A stretch of DNA of 43,128 nt from Mesorhizobium carmichaelinearum (GTDB lineage: Bacteria; Pseudomonadota; Alphaproteobacteria; Rhizobiales; Rhizobiaceae). The translations under genes and the position numbers were made by a program. Positions 34,611 through 43,000 of this stretch are shown here, in pieces. How positions within the stretch are numbered: position 1 is the stretch's first letter; each line of letters opens with the position of its first letter. The notes beneath the pieces were generated by a model that saw nothing but the letters and a program-made list of their open reading frames with translations, had not been told where the DNA came from and made no database searches. The DNA lies in the NCBI RefSeq assembly GCF_900199455.1, contig NZ_FZQR01000035.1:1-43128 (forward strand), given 5' to 3'.

Positions 34611-35072
34611 CTAGGCGGCCTCGAGGCCCTTCAGCGCCTTCGCGAAGGCGTCCTTGACCGGCTTGGATACGTCGGCCGCCGCCCTAGCGGTGAGCGCCTG
34701 GATGTCCTTGACTTGCTCGACACCCATTTCAAGGCGCTTGCGCAGAAAGATCCTGTGCAACTCAAAAACTTCGGACAGCGACTTCACACGGGCCAGAGCC
34801 TCAAGGTGCGAGAAGTCAGCTTCGGCGTTCGCGCGCAATGCCGCGATCATCTTCAGCGATAGCTCGTTGCCGGCCGACTTCGCCGTTTCGGCGCTCGACT
34901 CGAGCGCCTTCTGGGTCTCTTCAGCGCCTGACTTGAATTTTTGAAGCACCTCGTTCGTTTGCTCCATGCCCTTGTCTGCGACGGCGCGAAGTTGATCGGT
35001 AGCCTTGCCGGGATCGAAGGCCGCAAATTCGGTGGCCTCGGTTGCGCTGGACTTGTCAGTGGGTTTGGACAT
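34611..35072 (-). CDS. Phasin family protein
   Basis: A 153-residue, almost entirely helical and amphipathic protein with GGAGG before its ATG. It shows ATDQLRAVADKGMEQTNEVL, AEETQKALESSAETAKSAGN and ADFSHLEALARVKSLSEVFE, typical of Phasin_2 proteins that coat polyhydroxyalkanoate granules. A Lys/Ala-rich C-terminus follows (DVSKPVKDAFAKALKGLEAA). No polyhydroxyalkanoate synthase gene is nearby. It looks intact within a region of debris. Confidence 0.9.
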   Translation of the reverse strand: MSKPTDKSSATEATEFAAFDPGKATDQLRAVADKGMEQTNEVLQKFKSGAEETQKALESSAETAKSAGNELSLKMIAALRANAEADFSHLEALARVKSLSEVFELHRIFLRKRLEMGVEQVKDIQALTARAAADVSKPVKDAFAKALKGLEAA

Positions 35073-35254
35073 TTCTTGAACCTCCGCTTGAAGATGTTTC
35101 CCGCCCGCGACAGCACATTGGGGCTGATGTGTGACAGTGGTATGTGCACTGCAACAATCTGGTGCGGCGTGCCGGCTCGGCCGCTCCAGATCGGCTTCGC
35201 GCGGACGTGCCAGTGATCGAATGGGTTACGGGTCATGACGTGCCGTCATGGCGC

Positions 35255-35781
35255 GTGCCGACCTCGCCTTTGCCGAGAACGGTTTCACATCGGCCCGGCG
35301 CCGGCCTTGAATTTCCCGGGCGCGCTCCGGGCCGCCACGATGGTGGCATCGACGAAATGCCCGCCCATCTCCAGGTAGCCGGCCTTGCTGAGGCGCTTGT
35401 CGAAACGGGCGAACAGGTTGTCCCCCGCGCCGGCTGTGTGAGATGCTCCCGGAACAGCCAGATCGTTTTGGCGTCGGCACCCTGTCTCCGAGACCCAGCC
35501 CGAGGAAGCGCATGAAGGATTGTCGGTCCTGGATCTGGAACTCGGCCTGGTCGTTAGACAGGCCGTAGAGCGCCTGCAGAACCATGATCTTGAACATCAT
35601 CACCGGATCGTAAGGCGGCTGGCCACCCTTCGCGCCATCGGAGCGCTTCAGCGCCTTGCCGAGCGGCTTGCGGGAAAACCTCCCACGGCACCACCGCATT
35701 CAGCTTCTCCAGCGGATCGCCGGCCTCGCTCAGCCGGACATATCGCTCGTCAATGTCCCAGAGACCAGCCTGTCCCCGCAT
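35255..35781 (-). pseudogene. IS5-family transposase, truncated and frameshifted
   Basis: The start at 35781 reads MRGQAGLWDIDERYVRLSEA and KLNAVVPWEVF, then the frame changes. SRKPLGKALKRSDGAKGGQP, MFKIMVLQALYGLSNDQAEF and FMRFLGLGLGDRVP follow in a second frame, and the rest is scrambled. The C-terminal half with the later DDE residues is missing. Its 5' end abuts a DUF2958 fragment on the other strand. Confidence 0.8.
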
Positions 35782-35849
35782 CCACTGCCTCCGCGCAAAT
35801 CAACGCGTCGAGTGAATCAAAATCAAAGGCGAGATACTTCGAACTGCCT

Positions 35850-36130
35850 CCGCGGCTCCGGCAACGAAATCGACTTCGTCCCCGTGGTCAAACTGTTCAC
35901 GCGGGATGCCGGCGCGACCTGGCTTCTGACCGAAATCGATCCGGATGACCCGGACCACGCATTTGGTCTTTGTGACCTTGGCTTAGCGGCCCGGAGATCG
36001 GTAGTCTGAGCCTCTCAGAGCTCGCTGCCGTTCGTGGCCGCCTAGTTCGAGCGTGACCTGTATTTCAGGCCGGACAGGCCGCTGTCGGCCTATGCCAGCG
36101 GGGCTCCATCGCCTCGGCCGCATCCAGGTG
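35850..36130 (+). pseudogene. DUF2958 protein, truncated and frameshifted
   Basis: The plus strand reads GNEIDFVPVVKLFTRDAGAT, WLLTEIDPDDPDHAFGLCDL, then in another frame PEIGSLSLSELAAVRGRL, and in a third ERDLYFRPDRPLSAYA. This is the order of the DUF2958 family, common on conjugative elements. The first 15 or so residues are replaced by IS5 flank. Function is lost. Confidence 0.75.
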
Positions 36131-36202
36131 TGACGTTCGTCACGATGCTCAACGCCATCCTTACGGGTGGCGTTGAGTGCCGAATGCGATAGCGGCTAGA
36201 CC

Positions 36203-36643
36203 TCAGGCCCTGGCCTTACGTTTCGTCGCAGGTTTCTTGGCTGGAAACGGCTTCCTTCCCAAGCCTAGCGACTTGGCCAAAGCCGAACGGGTCGCCGAAT
36301 AACTCGGCGCCACCATTGGATAGTCCTTCGCCAATCCCCATTTCGCCCGGTATTCATCAGGCGTCAGCCCATGACTGGTCGCAAGATGGCGTTTAAGCGA
36401 CTTGTATTTCTTACCGTCCTCGAGGCTGATGATGTAGTCCGGAAACACCGACCTTTTGGGGTTAACTGCCGGCTTGGGCGGGGGTTCTACTATGGGAGAT
36501 GGCGGGCTAATATTCGACAATGCCGAATTCACGCTCGCGATCAAATCCGACAATCCGGACACTGGAACAGCGTTCTTTTGGACATAGGCGGCAACGATAT
36601 CGGCAGTAAGTTCAATCATATTATTGTTTGGTTCCCCGGGCAT
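36203..36643 (-). CDS. Ros/MucR-family transcriptional regulator lacking zinc-ligand cysteines
   Basis: A 146-residue protein with AAGGAGC before its ATG. It has the MucR N-terminus (IELTADIVAAYVQKNAVPVS) and the DNA-binding domain YIISLEDGKKYKSLKRHLAT, SHGLTPDEYRAKWGL and DYPMVAPSYSATRSALAKSL. Ros-type fingers bind zinc through CxxC and histidines; here those positions read Ser and Asp. Cysteine-poor Ros homologues that fold without zinc are known from Mesorhizobium loti. MucR proteins bind AT-rich DNA and control surface polysaccharide, motility and symbiosis genes. Confidence 0.9.
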   Translation of the reverse strand: MPGEPNNNMIELTADIVAAYVQKNAVPVSGLSDLIASVNSALSNISPPSPIVEPPPKPAVNPKRSVFPDYIISLEDGKKYKSLKRHLATSHGLTPDEYRAKWGLAKDYPMVAPSYSATRSALAKSLGLGRKPFPAKKPATKRKARA

Positions 36644-36926
36644 CGACGTGCTCCTTCAATCACCATATTCTCATATCCGTCAAAGAGACGATATGCGCCC
36701 AACCTATGCCATTTGGATTTTCTCCAATCAAGTCGGATATTTGGCTTTTCTGTATGACGCAGGGGAAAAGCGAACTTTCGTTTGGTGGCAAAGCGTAGCC
36801 ACGCCAAACCAACCTCCCGGTTAGTGCGGGACCAAAGAATGTTGCACTTGCCTCAATTGACGATAGGCTAAGGGCGTCAAAGGCGGGGTCTGAGGTTATG
36901 CAAAGCGAGATATCACGGAGTATAGA

Positions 36927-37184
36927 TTGCAAATTCCTAATAAAGCGTCTGCTGTTTCTATCTATATCCTTTGGTCGGACCACCTAACTGCTTACGGTCG
37001 AGAGCATCAGCCCATCTATTTGAAGCTCCTGGGGGCGTGGTTCGACGAAGCCAGCATAGAAGAGATGGTGGAGATATTGGGAATCGACCCGTGGGACGAG
37101 CCAGTTCGCGCCCGCGACGCGGTTCGCTGCCATCTCGATCGTGTGGTGTGGCTGCTGACTCTACGGGATCCAAGCGGCTTTTGA
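36927..37184 (+). CDS. Small DUF2285-like hypothetical protein
   Basis: An 85-residue protein. LTAYGREHQPIYLKLLGAWF, MVEILGIDPWDEPVRARDAV and RCHLDRVVWLL follow the pattern of short proteins, often labelled DUF2285-related, that accompany rhizobial mobile elements. The helical pattern is clean. The start is uncertain, with ATG 36927 being the first available. The gap 36644-36926 is AT-rich and probably carries the mucR promoter. Confidence 0.55.
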   Translation: MQIPNKASAVSIYILWSDHLTAYGREHQPIYLKLLGAWFDEASIEEMVEILGIDPWDEPVRARDAVRCHLDRVVWLLTLRDPSGF

Positions 37185-37288
37185 AATCCTTGCCGCAAAA
37201 GTACTCCTAGAATCGGCACGAATTCTTTGCCAGTTGATCGACCCAAATGCGCGGACGGGGGCTCGGACGAAGAGCGGTGAAGCTTCCG

Positions 37289-37531
37289 CTATCGTCCGGA
37301 GCTCTCCGATAGTTCGCCCATGCATTCCTCGAGCTTCTCCAGGCGAAGCTTCGCCCTGCGAAGTTCATGTCCGGCTTCGAAACGTCGATGGCGTCCCAAA
37401 GGTGCGGTCGTCATGAGGTCGAGCTCCAGTTCGGCAATGCGCGCGCGCACCTGTCGAGCGTCGTCCTGGCGCAACGCTCTAATCAATCCACGTCCACGCA
37501 TTAGTCTTCCCTGCAGCACCCCAAAAGCCAT
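37289..37531 (-). CDS. Possible small coiled-coil protein
   Basis: An 80-residue frame (or 70 from the ATG in LMRGRGL) reads RQVRARIAELELDLMTTAPL and HELRRAKLRLEKLEECMGEL, with heptad-spaced hydrophobics. This suggests an antiparallel coiled coil. No family was recognised and the ribosome-binding site is weak. Confidence 0.4.
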   Translation of the reverse strand: MAFGVLQGRLMRGRGLIRALRQDDARQVRARIAELELDLMTTAPLGRHRRFEAGHELRRAKLRLEKLEECMGELSESSGR

Positions 37532-37708
37532 GCTGGTCTATCCTCGGAGACCCTAATTTCCGGCAAGCCGAAACGCTCTAAATTTAACTTCGGCTACTTT
37601 AGCGATGATAAGGCGCTTGGCATGAGGCGGACAGGCGAAGGTGGCGCCGGCCAGGAGCGCAGCTGCGAGGTCGCAGCGGCTGCGGGACGGCGGCTGGGAT
37701 GTGGATAA

Positions 37709-38155
37709 TTGGGCCTGGCCTATTGCGGATTACGCCAGCCGGCGCGCACCCTGGCTACCATGGTGGCGGAGCATGTTGAATTGGCGTTGTTTGAGCAGTC
37801 GTTCGGCAATCGCGAGGGCCTGCATCAACCGTTCGGTGATCGTGTGGCTGACGCTGCGGAGAAAACCGCAGGAGCGGTTCTATTCGATGTACGTGTCGAC
37901 GGTGATATCTGCGTTCAGCGGATGGCTGGGATTGGGTATGGCGAAACCGGCACAGCGATAATCGTAATGGAGAAGAGCGGACAGCTTAGATGCGCCTCGA
38001 TCAACGGAGACACAGCCCTTTTGGTGGCAGAATTGGCTGCCTGGGATGCGTCGCCGCTAAGTGAGCAGGCGAGGGGTGACCACCGCGGAACGGCCATCAC
38101 CCTGCTCGCGAGGCTTCGTGGCTCGGGTCACTTCGCCCCGTTCCCAGCCGGCTGA
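37709..38155 (+). CDS. Uncertain hypothetical ORF
   Basis: A 148-residue frame with a protein-like middle (AVLFDVRVDGDICVQRMAGI and GYGETGTAIIVMEKSGQLRC) but no recognised domain. Other frames are open over parts of it. The 177 bp before it (37532-37708) hold nothing recognisable. It is given because its residue pattern is better than the competing frames. Confidence 0.3.
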   Translation: MGLAYCGLRQPARTLATMVAEHVELALFEQSFGNREGLHQPFGDRVADAAEKTAGAVLFDVRVDGDICVQRMAGIGYGETGTAIIVMEKSGQLRCASINGDTALLVAELAAWDASPLSEQARGDHRGTAITLLARLRGSGHFAPFPAG

Positions 38156-38213
38156 GCGTTGCTTCTTACGGGAGGGCACATTCGCGTCGGTACGGCAGCT
38201 TTCGGCGAAACAA

Positions 38214-38242
38214 AAAGGCCCGCGACGACGTCGCGGGCCTTT
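38214..38242 (-). terminator. Porin terminator
   Basis: AAAGGCCCGCGAC pairs perfectly with GTCGCGGGCCTTT around a 3-nt loop. On the minus strand it is followed by TTTTTG, 24 bp after the porin stop. It is a strong intrinsic terminator. Confidence 0.9.
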
Positions 38243-38266
38243 CCCTTCTGATCGGCTGGGGTTCGA

Positions 38267-39424
38267 TCAGAAGTTGCGCTGGAAACGGACGATGCCGCCA
38301 ACGCTATCCTTCTTGTCGGCCTTGGTGAAGTTGCCGAACGGAGTGCCATCGTCGAAGTGACCGAAATGGTCCCAGTCGACTTCGGTCGTGATCGTGAAGC
38401 CCGGAACGATGGTGTAGGCGACATTCGCAGCCAGAGCGATGTTCTTGTCGTCATCGGCCGAAGCCTGGACGTTGAACGCTGTCTTGGCATTGAACTTGTA
38501 GGTGCCACCGCCCCAGACGGCCCAGTTGCCGCCCCACGGCTTGTAGAAGCCGCGGCCATGAGCGTTGACGGCGTTGGTGGGGTCGGTGAGGTTGTTGTCG
38601 GTGCCGTAGCCGCCCATGACGAACAGCGACAGTTCCTTGCTGACGTTGACGTCCAAACGAACCTTGCCGGCCACTTCCTCGTAGTTGCTGTCATAGGCGA
38701 CAACGCCGGTGATCGCACCCCAGTCGGCCTTGTACTTCAAGCCGCCGACGACATGCGGAACATAGCTGTCGATCGTGTTGGCGCCGGAGCCTTCTTCCAG
38801 CGAGACAACGCCCGAGAAGCCGCTGCCAGCGTCGAAGTAGTAGCTGACGACGTTGGTGTCCTTGATCCCGTACGGGATGATCGTGTCCTGGATGACATTG
38901 CCGGCATAGCCGATGAACGCGTCGTAGGGTGTCTCATCCTTACCGACGCGCAGGCCGCCGAGCTGGATCCACGCGAAATGCAGGTCGACCGGCTTGTTGG
39001 CGGCGGGATTGCTGTCGACGTTACCGCGCGCATCAGTGACAAGGTTTTTGTCACCGAAATTAAAGCGCGTTTCGGTGTAGGTCTTCAACGTGCCGAGCTC
39101 GGTTTCCTGGCCGGTCCAGGTCTTCAACGTGAAGCGGGTGTTCTTAAACCAGGTGCTGTTCTCGCTGCCGTTTTGCACGTCGGTGGTCTTAGCGCCATCG
39201 AACGTGCCGATGTCGCCCACGCCGGCGTCATAGCGGATATAGCCGCCGATGCGCAGGCAGGTCTCGGTGCCGGGAATGTAGAAGTAACCTGCGCCATAGA
39301 CGTCGCAGATCTTGACGTATTCGGCCGGTTCCGGCTCGGCGACGACGACCGCATCGGCGGCGCGGGCGCCGGAAACTGCGATCAGGGTCGCAGCGGAGCC
39401 GAGAAGAAGGCTCTTGATGTTCAT
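38267..39424 (-). CDS. Omp2b-type outer-membrane porin
   Basis: A 385-residue protein with a signal peptide (SLLLGSAATLIAVSGARAAD) and the family start VKICDVYGAGYFYIPGTETC and LRIGGYIRYD. It ends with an aromatic residue (GGIVRFQRNF), as outer-membrane barrels do. Internal strands alternate, for example TWTGQETELGTLKTYTETRF and FTITTEVDWDHFGHFDDGTP. The constriction-loop Cys pair is visible near the N-terminus. It forms a general 16-strand porin. Highly biased codons and a strong terminator suggest high expression. It may be a core gene, which would mark an island edge; that is inferred. Confidence 0.95.
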   Translation of the reverse strand: MNIKSLLLGSAATLIAVSGARAADAVVVAEPEPAEYVKICDVYGAGYFYIPGTETCLRIGGYIRYDAGVGDIGTFDGAKTTDVQNGSENSTWFKNTRFTLKTWTGQETELGTLKTYTETRFNFGDKNLVTDARGNVDSNPAANKPVDLHFAWIQLGGLRVGKDETPYDAFIGYAGNVIQDTIIPYGIKDTNVVSYYFDAGSGFSGVVSLEEGSGANTIDSYVPHVVGGLKYKADWGAITGVVAYDSNYEEVAGKVRLDVNVSKELSLFVMGGYGTDNNLTDPTNAVNAHGRGFYKPWGGNWAVWGGGTYKFNAKTAFNVQASADDDKNIALAANVAYTIVPGFTITTEVDWDHFGHFDDGTPFGNFTKADKKDSVGGIVRFQRNF

Positions 39425-39791
39425 TTTCTTGAATCTCCAGTCAAAGGTTCAGGACAGGCTTCGGCAGGTCACTTGGGCTTTCCTGCCACCCCCGTCCTCA
39501 TCGTTGAAAAAGTCGCGCACCGTGCGGCTTCTTCGCGCTCGACATGGCCGACTTCGCTGCAGTGCACAAACGGAGATTGAAACTGGAAAGCGGCTCTTTG
39601 GCTTTTTAAGAAGTATTGTTGCAGGAATATCACGAATATATGCCATAATTCGGCACATATTGCACAAGATGTACAAACGAAACGTGGACTAGCCTGAGTT
39701 GATTCTATTTATGACTGTTTTACAACGAGATGTTACTCGCCAAGTAAACCGGTATTACAATTGCAATCTAATCGATTTGAAAATCAGAACG
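39425..39791. promoter_or_regulatory. Porin upstream region with an AT-rich inverted repeat
   Basis: This 367-bp gap has no gene. It becomes AT-rich after 39600. At 39636-39660 ATATATGCC and GGCACATAT form an inverted repeat (8 of 9) that could be an operator. The length is typical of the long, regulated 5' regions of alphaproteobacterial porin genes. Confidence 0.4.
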
Positions 39792-40529
39792 TCAAACTGA
39801 AGAGTTGATACTGCCGGTCGATGAACAGTCGCGTGCGGCCAGTATGACCTCGTGCACCATGTCGTGCTTGAGCATTTCAATGGGAATGCGACCGTCGAGA
39901 TCTGGCGAAGGGCGGGCCAACCAAAACCAGGCCAGCCTTGGATTGGGAATGAGGGACAGCACCTCACTGATCCCTAGCGCCGGCCTGCCATCGATGAACT
40001 GGGCCAGCGGGAAGACATGCTTGCGGCCGCCCTTGCGCAAGGCAATGACTTCGTTGCGCCTTTGCCAGCGATGAAGCGTGGAGCGCGGGATGCGGAGCTT
40101 CTCTTCCAAATAGGTCGATCCGGCAACTCCGCCCGCCCAGTCCTCGATCACCATCGATTGGAGCTCTGCGGCTCCCTCGGCAACGTGTTGGAACGCAGGC
40201 TGGCCGGGTCCGGCCGCCGGCGCTGGCCTCCCCGAAGCGTAGTCCGCTTCGGCGGGGTGGCTGTGCGCGATCTTGTTTGCCATCGTGCGGAAGAACTCGG
40301 AGGCGAGCGCAGTCAAGTCGCCCTTGAAAGAGCCGATCGCGAGCGACTGTGCCTGCGGCAGGAAGGGCAGGGCGGCGGCCACACTGCCCGCAATCGCGCT
40401 GACGGAAACGAGCGCCTCGGCGTCAAGCAGGACACCATGCTGCGTCAATGCCTGTTGCACCGCCTCGCCCACCAGACCCGCCAAGGCTTCGTGGGATATC
40501 CCAACCATCGGATTTGGAAATCTGGTCAT
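39792..40529 (-). CDS. ParS/MbcA-type (Xre-MbcA-ParS) antitoxin-like protein
   Basis: A 245-residue protein from ATG 40529 (MTRFPNPMVGISHEALAGLV); a TTG further up is less likely. After an Ala-rich, helical N-terminal half comes LRIPRSTLHRWQRRNEVIAL, KGGRKHVFPLAQFIDGRPAL and SLIPNPRLAWFWLARPSPDL, the layout of the MbcA/ParS toxin-binding domain. Such proteins normally pair with RES-domain toxins, but none is adjacent. It may be a solitary regulator. Confidence 0.7.
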   Translation of the reverse strand: MTRFPNPMVGISHEALAGLVGEAVQQALTQHGVLLDAEALVSVSAIAGSVAAALPFLPQAQSLAIGSFKGDLTALASEFFRTMANKIAHSHPAEADYASGRPAPAAGPGQPAFQHVAEGAAELQSMVIEDWAGGVAGSTYLEEKLRIPRSTLHRWQRRNEVIALRKGGRKHVFPLAQFIDGRPALGISEVLSLIPNPRLAWFWLARPSPDLDGRIPIEMLKHDMVHEVILAARDCSSTGSINSSV

Positions 40530-40565
40530 GTATCTCACTTGCCGGCCACGCGCGCTCGTCCCCAA

Positions 40566-41049
40566 CTGTAGCCGGTTGAAAGGCTACAGCAGGCAGACGG
40601 AATGGTAACGACCATAGACACAGCGACCTGACAGGCAGCTGTCTTGCATTTTTTCATACCCCAACTGGCTGCCCCGAAATGTCAGTTGCGGGACGCCTCA
40701 GTGTGCGTGTAGGGGTGGTGTGTGACAGATGCACGACAGACCGCGTTGTTTGATGCCCTTATAGAGTGACGCACCTTTACTATTGCACTCTTGCTGCTTT
40801 GCTTCGGGCGCGGCCGCGGAGCTTGGCCACTGGAAGACATCTGCGGGAGTTGATTGGTGGTGTCCCAATGGTCGATGATGGTGGCAGCCGCCGGGGAATC
40901 TCGAGCGCATAGGCAAAGAGTTTGGCGATCGTGACTTTTTGCTACCGGAGATCATTGCCTACCTGCGCTCGATTGGTCGGTACATAAAACCCCACTCGCC
41001 AGCGACGCATTGGTCAGAACATCAGAGAACACAGTAGGGAAAGGTGCGC
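40566..41049. other. Intergenic stretch without a supported gene
   Basis: Only short, conflicting frames occur. A plus-strand piece near 40895-40990 (NLERIGKEFGDRDFLLPEII) is protein-like but has no start and no known family, so it may be a remnant. Confidence 0.4.
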
Positions 41050-41075
41050 TCAGTCCACCCACGTGGCTTCTTTCC

Positions 41076-41282
41076 TTACACCGTCCACCAAGTGGCGAAT
41101 GCTATCGCGAAAACGGTTACGACGATCCAGAACATACACGTCTGGTCTCCGTTTCGGCCAGATTCGCCATCTTCGAACACGTCGTAACCTCCCATTCCTC
41201 CAACGGTAAGCATTCCATACCACAACAGGAACACTATCAAGCTGCTCGCGAGCGAGGGCAGTGACATGGGTTGGGCTAGCAT
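41076..41282 (-). CDS. Small two-helix membrane protein
   Basis: A 68-residue frame with two hydrophobic stretches, SLASSLIVFLLWYGMLTVGG and CMFWIVVTVFAIAFATWWTV, joined by a short acidic loop (YDVFEDGESGRNGDQ). It overlaps the end of the upstream 64-residue gene by 7 bp, which suggests a two-gene unit. Function unknown. Confidence 0.5.
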   Translation of the reverse strand: MLAQPMSLPSLASSLIVFLLWYGMLTVGGMGGYDVFEDGESGRNGDQTCMFWIVVTVFAIAFATWWTV

Positions 41283-41470
41283 CCGCTAGAAAACTCTCTG
41301 GACGAACCACTGGGGTCGGTAACGCGTATCCACGGCTCACCAGGTACGCGACCAGGCTTGAGGGGGCGCGGTATCGCCTTCACCACTGCGTGAACATGGC
41401 TTTGTGCCGCGACTGACACGCTACGGACGATCTTTGAGCCGTCCATCTCTTCGACTTTGAAACGTTCCAT
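41276..41470 (-). CDS. Small conserved rhizobial protein
   Basis: A 64-residue protein from ATG 41470, behind GAGGAAGC. It reads MERFKVEEMDGSKIVRSVSV, AAQSHVHAVVKAIPRPLKPG and EPWIRVTDPSG. The beta-alpha-beta pattern with a closing W.RV strand resembles short proteins I remember in many rhizobia, with no assigned role. A longer start at 41554 lacks support. Confidence 0.6.
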   Translation of the reverse strand: MERFKVEEMDGSKIVRSVSVAAQSHVHAVVKAIPRPLKPGRVPGEPWIRVTDPSGSSREFSSGC

Positions 41471-41630
41471 CGACCTGCTTCCTCGCAACCGACAATTACC
41501 AAAATCCGAAACCAATGGAACTGCCATGGACCGCACCTTCGTGAGCGATTGCAAGGCTAAGAGCGGGCAAACGACTCTCGGTGTACTACTCTCTTTAAAA
41601 TGGAGCTAAGGCTGGTTCGAAAACCTATAC

Positions 41631-41918
41631 TTAACCGTAGTGCCAATGCGGCTTCGGTTCTGTGCTCAAAAACATCACACCGATCTTGTCTGCTCGTCGC
41701 CACTTAACAACAGACTTATAGCCTATGCCGTCAATCGGGATGTAGAGAAGGAATTCATCCGGAACGCGCGCTTCGATTGACACCTGCAACTCCGCACCTT
41801 TGGAATGCATGTTTCGAACAGTGCACTTGACCTCTGATTTTGATATACCTGTCAGTATCGTCGCCCCTTTGAGAACACGCCGACGCCGCTGTTTTCGCAA
41901 GTCTTCACCGCTGCGCAT
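41631..41918 (-). CDS. PilZ-domain protein
   Basis: A 95-residue protein reading RKQRRRRVLKGATILTG, KCTVRNMHSKGAELQVSIEA and YKSVVKWRRADKIGVMFL. The arginine cluster matches the PilZ RxxxR motif and NMHSKG fits the (D/N)xSxxG motif, so cyclic di-GMP binding is plausible. Single-domain PilZ proteins in rhizobia modulate motility or polysaccharide production. No partner gene is adjacent. Confidence 0.8.
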   Translation of the reverse strand: MRSGEDLRKQRRRRVLKGATILTGISKSEVKCTVRNMHSKGAELQVSIEARVPDEFLLYIPIDGIGYKSVVKWRRADKIGVMFLSTEPKPHWHYG

Positions 41919-42039
41919 AAAACACCCATGGACGAGTAACGTCGGATTGCCGCACGCGCGTCTTTACGTTCGTTCGGCGTGGTCGGCAAGCCATGAGCCG
42001 CTTATTCACAGAATAAGTGGAAAGTCGCCTAAAACTGTT

Positions 42040-43000
42040 CTACTGGCGGCAGTAATAAGGACGGCCGTTGACCATCTTCATGGTGCCGTAGGTGGATGGG
42101 CCGCAGGTGATGGCGGGGCCATCCGCCAGTTGCAGGACGGTGGCGGAGACGGTGCCGGAGATTTCCAGAGCAACCGCGGGAGTAACGGTCCCTATGCCCA
42201 CCTTGCCGCCGAAATTGGCGGCGCCCAAATAGGTCTGGCTGACGCCCAGGTAACCCCAGGTGCTGGCGCCGTTTGTGAGGGAGACATATCCGCTGTTGCC
42301 GTTGGCAATGACCTGGGCGGTGCCGGAGGTGATACGGTCGGCGGTGGCGACGGTGGAGGAAGCATCGGCGAGGTTGGCCCAGCCGCCGGTGCCGTAGCAG
42401 ACCTGGAAGGCGGTGCCGTTGTAGCGGATGGCGCCGGAACGGTTGGTGTCGCAGGTTTCTCCGCCGTTGGCGATGCGGATGGTGCCGGAGACGTGGAGGG
42501 TGGTCGACGGGATGTAGCCGATCATGCCGCCGATACCCATGTTGCCGTTCGCGCTGAAGTAGCCGGTGGCATCGACGCTTAGGCGCGTGGTGCCGTTCGT
42601 GCGCAAGACCAAGCCATCGGCGCCGTTGGTGCCCACGACCATGGCTGAGCCCGGGTAGTCGATGACGCCGTAGGTATTGGGTGCCCCGGCGCGACCAATG
42701 TAAATGCTGCTACTGGTGGCACCATAGACGTGCAGGGTGCCGCTGGGGCTTGAGGTGCCGATGCCAAGCTTGTTGCTGATGTAACCGTTGGTGGCGGAGA
42801 TTGCACCGGTGGTGGAGACGCCTGCGCCGACATGCAAATGCCGGTGGTGGAGACTTCGACGATGTTGCCATCGCCCAGAACCACCTGATTGGACTTGCTG
42901 GGCTGGGCGTTGAAGCCAACGCCGGTGACGTTGCTGAAGGTATTGGACACGACGCTACTGTAGACAGCATATGCACCTAGCCCGCTTGATGCACGGCGAT
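42040..43000 (-). pseudogene. Tail-fibre/adhesin-like repeat protein, frameshifted and 5'-truncated
   Basis: The longer frame (42040-42837) reads GVSTTGAISATNGYISNKLG, IGTSSPSGTLHVYGATSSSI and GKVGIGTVTPAVALEISG, ending GRPYYCRQ. It is rich in Gly, Thr, Ser and Ala, as in phage tail-fibre or trimeric-adhesin stalks. Upstream (42838 to about 43000), ASSGLGAYAVYSSVVSNTFS and SNQVVLGDGNIVEVSTTG lie in a different frame, so there is a single-base shift at about 42838. The earlier repeats expected from this kind of protein are absent; the homology fades at about 43000. The product is probably not made. Confidence 0.6.

Noticed and set aside
36660..36983. Minus-strand ORF of 107 codons upstream of mucR
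   Set aside because: There is no recognisable domain, it overlaps the start of the 36927 gene on the other strand and competes with other open frames. It lies in the likely mucR promoter.
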